From: Gnetum montanum
Taxonomy: Eukaryota > Streptophyta > Gnetopsida > Gnetales > Gnetaceae
Assembly (NCBI GenBank): GCA_015680685.1
Contig: MNCI01014407.1
Location: 1,118,375 to 1,182,374, forward strand
Length of the DNA stretch: 64,000 nucleotides
Direction: 5' to 3'
Part shown: positions 58,947 to 64,000 of the stretch, piece by piece
Position numbering within the stretch: the stretch's first letter is position 1
How the letters are laid out: each line of letters begins with the position of its first letter
Made by a program: the position numbers and the translations under genes
Notes under the pieces: generated by a model
Told to the model about the DNA's origin: nothing
Databases searched by the model: none
The model's input: only the letters and a program-made list of their open reading frames with translations

Positions 58947-58990
58947 ACTATATATATATTTACTGGCACCTCTTCTCTCCAACATCAAGC
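58947..58990 (+). promoter_or_regulatory. TATA box and likely start of the receptor-like gene
   Basis: ACTATATATATATTTAC around 58947-58963, then a pyrimidine-rich CTCTTCTCTCC about 30 bases on, a plausible plant start site. The 5' leader to the ATG at 59085 would be about 100 bases. Confidence 0.5.
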
Positions 58991-59084
58991 AAGCAAGCAA
59001 AGCAATCCCTCCATCCAGCGATAGGTTAAGTTGTTAGTATAGGGTAGTATGGGTTAGCAGCATCATGCTTCAGCCATTGCACAC

Positions 59085-61805
59085 ATGCTCACTCTTTTGT
59101 GCCTCTACTTTGTGCAATATGCAACGCAAATTCATGCTGCTCAATGCATTGCAAGCCAAAGAAGGATTCTTCTGCAATTCAAAGCGGCAGTGAATGATAC
59201 AAGGCAAGCACTGTCATCGTGGAATAGTGGGTCCAACCCAAATTGCTGCAAATGGAAAGGAGTCTCATGCGACAACGTCACTAGTCATGTTGTTGCTTTG
59301 TCTCTCGGCTACTCTGGGCTTCTCAGAAACACAAGTGTTGAACCTTCAGAGATTCTGTCAACCATTTCCAAGCTGCACAACCTTCACTACCTTGACCTCA
59401 GTGGCAATTTTTATTCAGATTCTATACTTGATCTGTCTTCAGCGACCATCTCAATTCCTCCAGAGGTGGGTGGCCTTTCCCATTTGGTATTTTTGAATTT
59501 GTCAGGCATTTTATTGCCCTCGAATGTTATTCCATTGCAATTAGGGAATCTTCACGCTTTGAAAGTGTTGGATCTCTCTGGTGTTTCATATATCATTTCT
59601 GCTGATGAACAGTTACTTATGTATACCGATTTCCGCACTAAGGCTCTGCTATCTTTGTCAAACCTGGAAGACCTGAAATTAGATGAGATACTCCTGGATA
59701 ATAGCAGTAATTGGGCCAACTCCATGTGTAAACTGCACCATCTTCAAATTCTCAGCCTGACCTCTTCCAGTCTTACAGGACCACTGCCTAGTTGCCTCAA
59801 AAATCTTACTTCTCTCACTCATCTCTCTCTGGATTACAACGATTTCTCTGGTAGTTCAATTTTTAACATTGTTGCAAATATGAGCTCCCTGGTTCACCTC
59901 TCAGTGTCATCTGTTAACATATCTAATTTCATTCCCACCCATACCTTTTCTGCTCCCATTTCATACTTGGATCTCAGCGCAACAACCTCCAAGGCCCATT
60001 CCCAAGGTCATTCTGCTATCTCACATCTCTGGAATATCTGGATCTTTCCAAAAATGCATTAAATGGAATTATTTCCTCTTGTCTAGGAAATCTCACTAGA
60101 CTCAATGCACTGCTTCTCCATGATAATCAATTGAATGGCTTCATCCCCTCCTCCATTTCCCTGCTCACCAGCTTAACATATGTTGACGTGTCCTCAAATC
60201 ATCTAAATGGAACATTTTCCCTCACTTCTTAAAGATTGTACACACCTTAAAGGACTAAGTCTTTCTCAAAATTCTCTTACACTGAATTTCAGCAAAGGTT
60301 GGTCCTCCTTGATGCAACTGCAATTCTTATCTTTGAACACCTGCAATATGAAAGGGGGTTTTCCTTTATCTGTTGCTCACCATCCGTCTTTGGTTTTTCT
60401 TTCATTATCGGGCAATAATTTTGTTGGGAGTATACCATCTTGGATATGGAAATTTCAGAATCTCGGTTTCCTAGATTTATCATTAAACAAGTTTGCGGGG
60501 TTCATCCCTTCAAATATGAGAAGTATGAGAAAGCTGGAGATTCTCGATTTAAGCAGTAACAAGTTGTATGGTTCGCTGCTATTTTACTTTCCTCCTCATA
60601 TAGAGGAAATCATTCTGTCCAATAATTCATTCAGTGGGTCTCTTCCGTCCTTCACCGATCGTCAGGACGGGACAAGCATATATTTGGCATGCAATGTCAG
60701 TGGATTGGTCCCATGGGCTGATATAGTGAAGGTTAATCCAGTAGCCTTTGATGTGAGCCAAAATGAATTGCAGGGAGAGCTAACTCTTTTACGAGATATG
60801 ACAAATCTGGTGGACCTACGCCTTAATAGTAATCATTTCACAGGTGCAATTCCATATCTTTTAAATTGTTCAGAATTAGAGATCCTGGAAATAATAGCTT
60901 GCATGGTTCTGTTCCTGCGTGGATTGGAAAGCTAAGTGAATTAAGGGTACTAATTTTGAGCTCAAATAGTTTTGAAGGGCAATTCCCTCGAGAGTTGTTG
61001 ATGCTGCAAAATCTTCACATATTGGACCTTTCATCCAATAAACTGTCCGGGTTTCTTCCTACCAGTTTTGAGAGTTTAACAGTCATGAATTCCCAAAGAA
61101 ATGTCGACGTCAGTTTTCTTGAGTTGTATTACCTAGCAATGCTCCCAGATTCATATTATATAGTCAATATAACTACCGAGGTGAAGCTTAACAACAAAGG
61201 GATCTTATATTCGTATAATCAAAATGGTATAACTCTAATGAAATACATAGATGTTTCCAACAATCAGCTCACTGGTGAAATTCCAGGTGGCATTGGTGTG
61301 CTCAAGGGGTTGAAAATTTTGAACATGTCGTACAACCACTTCAGCGGAAAGATTCCGAAGTCTTTGGCTCTCATGTCAGAGTTGGACTCTCTTGATCTTT
61401 CAAACAATGATCTTAACGGAGAAATTCCTCCAGAATTGTCAAGCCTGTCCATGCTGGGTGATCTGTGTTTGTCTCACAACAATCTCACAGGAAGGATCCC
61501 AGATGAAGCCCACTTTGAAACGTATCCAGCATCTTCTTTTGCTGATAACCCAGGTCTGTGTAGATTTCAGTGAAAAGAATAATAACAGCCTTGGCGTAAA
61601 AGCAATGGATTCTAAAGATGATCTGCATTATCTACTATATTGGCTAGCATGTGGATTGGGTTTTGGATTTGGATTTGCAATTGTGATGATTTTGCTGTCA
61701 TTCCATGCAGTGAGAAGCAGGTGTTTTGCAGTGTTTGACAGAATTATCTACTCCACTCATTTCTTCGTTCTAATGGTCCTTGCCAGGATGAAGGTTCTGT
61801 CCTGA
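59085..61805 (+). pseudogene. LRR receptor-like protein (RLP), four frame breaks
   Basis: A plant cell-surface receptor-like protein without kinase. Parts in order: signal peptide (MLTLLCLYFVQYATQIHAAQ); LRRNT_2 cap with CIASQRRILLQFKAAV and CCKWKGVSC; about 20 extracellular LRRs; an island with NITTEVKLNNKGILYSYNQ; more LRRs (YIDVSNNQLTGEIPGGIG) ending FADNPGLC; then a membrane helix (about 61635-61705) and a short basic tail. Four breaks: minus one base near 59976, plus one in the T run at 60215-60218, minus one near 60888, and a shift with lost residues near 61560. The second break restores the starting frame. It is a young pseudogene or a gene with assembly errors. Such proteins act in immunity or development; which one is unknown. 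Confidence 0.85.
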
Positions 61806-63180
61806 TTCAAGAAGATCTTTCTATATCATATGTATTTCAGTGTGTCTGTGTTGTGTGGAACAGCTAAGGAAGCAAGATCACAGTTATTGTCGCTTAGATT
61901 GCATGTTTTTCTTATCTTAATCTAAATCAGCAGAGGCTGCTCTTATTTTAAAGACTTTGGAAAATTGCACACCTGGAATAGCATTTTTGCCTGTAACAGG
62001 GCATCTAGTGTTTACTCCCTTATCATTTTTATTTTAACCTAGTGTAACCGCCCCTTTTCTTTCATACACTGCCAATTAATATGATTTTCGTTTTATGATG
62101 TTTTATGTTTAGTTGTGCATTAAATCACCGTTATAAGTTACGCATCATGCTAAATCTAAATGCCAAGCTTGTAAATGAGATGTTAACAATGTCATCCCAC
62201 CAATATTGACAAGCCACTATTTATAAAAGGAAGTAGTGAGGATGATCACAAAGTATTGATTAATATTAAAGATCCTTTGTATTACCAGTTAACAAACTAG
62301 CATTAATGCTCTTAAAATGATTAGTGTTGGCTAGCGTTCTATCAAAATAAAATAAAAGTCAAATCAAGATGTGTGTGCTTTTTATTCATATTAAAAAGGT
62401 ATGAATTCTTTAACTTGTTAATATTATTTAATAGGAGATTGTTGTCTTCTTCTTGAAAAAAATTGCACTTATCATGATGACTATAATCATGTATATAAAA
62501 GATCAATTCAATTAGAAATTATAGATTCCCTATTTTTCACTTTCTCAAAAGGTTACTTATCATTTCGTCTCACCTAGAGCAACATTTTACTTTTAAAGAT
62601 CATCTTGCTAAACAGTATATCATTCTAATTTAACTTGTTAATACGTATACCATTCTACTGGGCTATGGGGTTATATAGAATTTTAGATAAAATTTAAATT
62701 ATTTATGATTACATACATGGAATTTCAAAGTAAATTTCTGCTTTTTTCCAAAACACAAAACACAAGGATGATCTTTGCCTTTTGTATGGAGCATGGAGTT
62801 TAATGCTCAACAAGGGAGAAACTAGTTAAATTACTTAACAGGAATCCAACAAATGAAAACTAATGTATTTTACTTAAAGTTAGTGAATCATTATACAAAC
62901 CTAAATTAAACATAATGAAAGAGCTCTTTTAACCAACACTAATCAAAATTACCAAAACCTTTTCTCCCACACATGATCTTTTTTTTTTTTACAAGCAACT
63001 AGTATTCCTAAGTTCAAATCATAAATTAGTTGTTTAAGTAAATCTCGTTTCGGAAGTGTATTTCATTGCTCCTTAGAGTGATCAAAAGAGTATCAAACAT
63101 TGGGTAATATCTTTTAACAAGTCTTTTTAACTGTTTTATCATGACAAGCTTAAATAACAAGCCATCGATAATATTTGGAA
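61806..63180. other. 3' flank of the receptor-like gene; no gene seen
   Basis: AT-rich. The likely 3' UTR covers the first 100-200 bases. No repeat or RNA gene recognised; a T run of 12 lies near 62980. Confidence 0.55.
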
Positions 63181-63183
63181 TAA

Positions 63184-63229
63184 TGAGGTGTTAGCCTAGT
63201 GGTATGAGGCTTGGTCTCATAATCCCAAG
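63184..63229 (+). tRNA. 5' half of a tRNA-Met-like sequence, cut by element F
   Basis: GAGGTGT acceptor-like strand, TA, a perfect D stem GCCT/AGGC around AGTGGTATG, and an anticodon loop CTCATAA giving CAT. TTAGCCTAGTGG fits the Pol III A box. The 3' anticodon strand has one extra C. The LTR of F begins at 63230, so the T arm would be beyond it. It may be a decayed tRNA gene or the head of a tRNA-derived SINE. Confidence 0.5.
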
Positions 63230-63971
63230 TGATGAATCATGGTTATCGAGGGCTATGTATACTAGACCTAGTATACACAACCTTGTTTACGCAGCATCTA
63301 TTCTAGCCTATAAATAAGTGTGCTTCTGCCACACTTAGGCATCTTTTGGGTTAATTGTAGGGAAGCTCTTGCAATTTGTTTTCGTAGGAGTTAGACTATT
63401 TTCCCAAGTGCATGCCCGCAGTGTGATGCTTGTAATTGTACAGAACCTTTATTTGAGTGTGATGTACTTGGACATGTTATTTATTGTTTTCTTAGTTAAT
63501 ATTTCTTTACCATCATTTACTATTCTTGTTATTAACTGCAAAATGAGTACGACTTAATCACAAGCATTTAAGTGTGACTACTTGGTAACCCAGTTGTGTA
63601 CCTAGGATTTACGCTTGGTAATCCCAGTAGTAGTCGTGCACGAGGTCCAAGATGTGTACGAGTGATTAAGGAATGGATGCTCATCACACTTAGGCTAGCT
63701 TAGACTTCATTTCCTATTGCTTATTAGTTTAATCAAGATTATTTTTCATTGTCTCTAGGAGTAGCACTAGTTTAGGATCACATCATACGCCTCACTCTGG
63801 ACTAAACCATACGTGACAAAGCAAATACTAGTCTAGGTGGGAAGACAGCAAACTGCGATCAACATGTAACTATCTAGATACCACAACTAGCCTATCCACA
63901 GAGTTCGACCAGATTGTGCGTGAACACTCATATTCATATGGTTGACTGTAGGGGCACCTCGCCACTCATCA
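63230..63971 (+). repeat. 5' LTR of element F (742 bp)
   Basis: Starts TGATGAAT, ends CTCATCA, followed by a primer site, so it is a 5' LTR rather than a solo one. U3 has GTATAC at 63257 and 63271 and GTTTAC at 63285 (steps 14 and 14), then a TATA box near 63321-63328. U5 has the CTTGGTAACCCAGT repeats (63579 and 63614). Confidence 0.9.
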
Positions 63972-64000
63972 TTGGCACCGTTGCCGAGGACATTGCTAGT
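63972..64000 (+). mobile_element. Start of element F interior with primer-binding site
   Basis: TTGGCACCGTTGCCGAGGA (63972-63990) is the best tRNA-Asp-type primer site in the window. The element continues past the right edge. Confidence 0.85.

Noticed and set aside
59194-59496. Second ORF overlapping the start of the RLP gene
   Set aside because: A shadow frame of the leucine-rich repeat coding sequence.

Overview
The window is a piece of a large, repeat-packed land-plant genome. A conifer or other gymnosperm is my guess, from the dense nest of old, decayed LTR retrotransposons around a single plant gene; the species cannot be read from the sequence. Nearly every open reading frame is a fragment of retroelement gag, pol or an extra 3' ORF.

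Layout. (1) 1-20533 is a nested cluster. A short Ty3/gypsy- or copia-like element 'B' (+ strand; tRNA-Met-type primer site, no visible pol) is split by two members of a second family. A1 (+, entering from the left edge, 3' LTR 3651-4548) sits in B's 5' LTR. A2 (-, complete, 5964-19294) sits in B's interior. A1 and A2 form a large inverted repeat. (2) 20534-24960 is sparse and non-repetitive looking, with a 575-base N gap at 21564-22138 and a GC-rich island at 22870-23650. (3) 24966-47211 is element D (-) with perfect 5-bp target duplications AATAT; its 5' LTR is split by element E (37224-46658, -, perfect duplications CCCAC). (4) 47803-57383 is element C (+, duplications GCAGT/GCAGG), which has gag and the 3' ORF but no pol; a solo E-type LTR sits inside its 3' ORF. 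(5) 57389-63180 holds the only host gene, an LRR receptor-like protein with four frame breaks (59085-61805). (6) 63230-64000 is the 5' LTR and primer site of element F, which cut a tRNA-Met-like sequence in half.

Elements A, C, D, E and F share LTR ends (TGATGA...CTCATCA), a tRNA-Asp-like primer site and, where pol is present, the order gag-protease-RT-RNase H-integrase; A, C and D also have an extra ORF of about 930 codons after the integrase position. This fits the Athila/Tat branch of Ty3/gypsy, closest to Athila in layout. All copies are dead.

The most unusual signal is in the promoters. Upstream of the TATA box, each LTR has an array of short palindromic hexamers phased at exactly 14 bp with one 19-20 bp step. 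The core differs by family (ATCGAT-like in A and D, GATATC in C and E, GTATAC in F) but the phasing is kept, and copies differ by whole 14-bp units. A second, shorter array with its own TATA box lies inside elements A1, A2 and C, in front of the 3' ORF, followed by a likely splice donor (A1, A2) and a branch point and acceptor just before the ORF's ATG. I read this as an internal, LTR-like promoter making a spliced subgenomic RNA for the 3' ORF. Most stops in the decayed ORFs are TAG where a sister copy or context points to CAG, as expected from deamination at plant CHG methylation sites.
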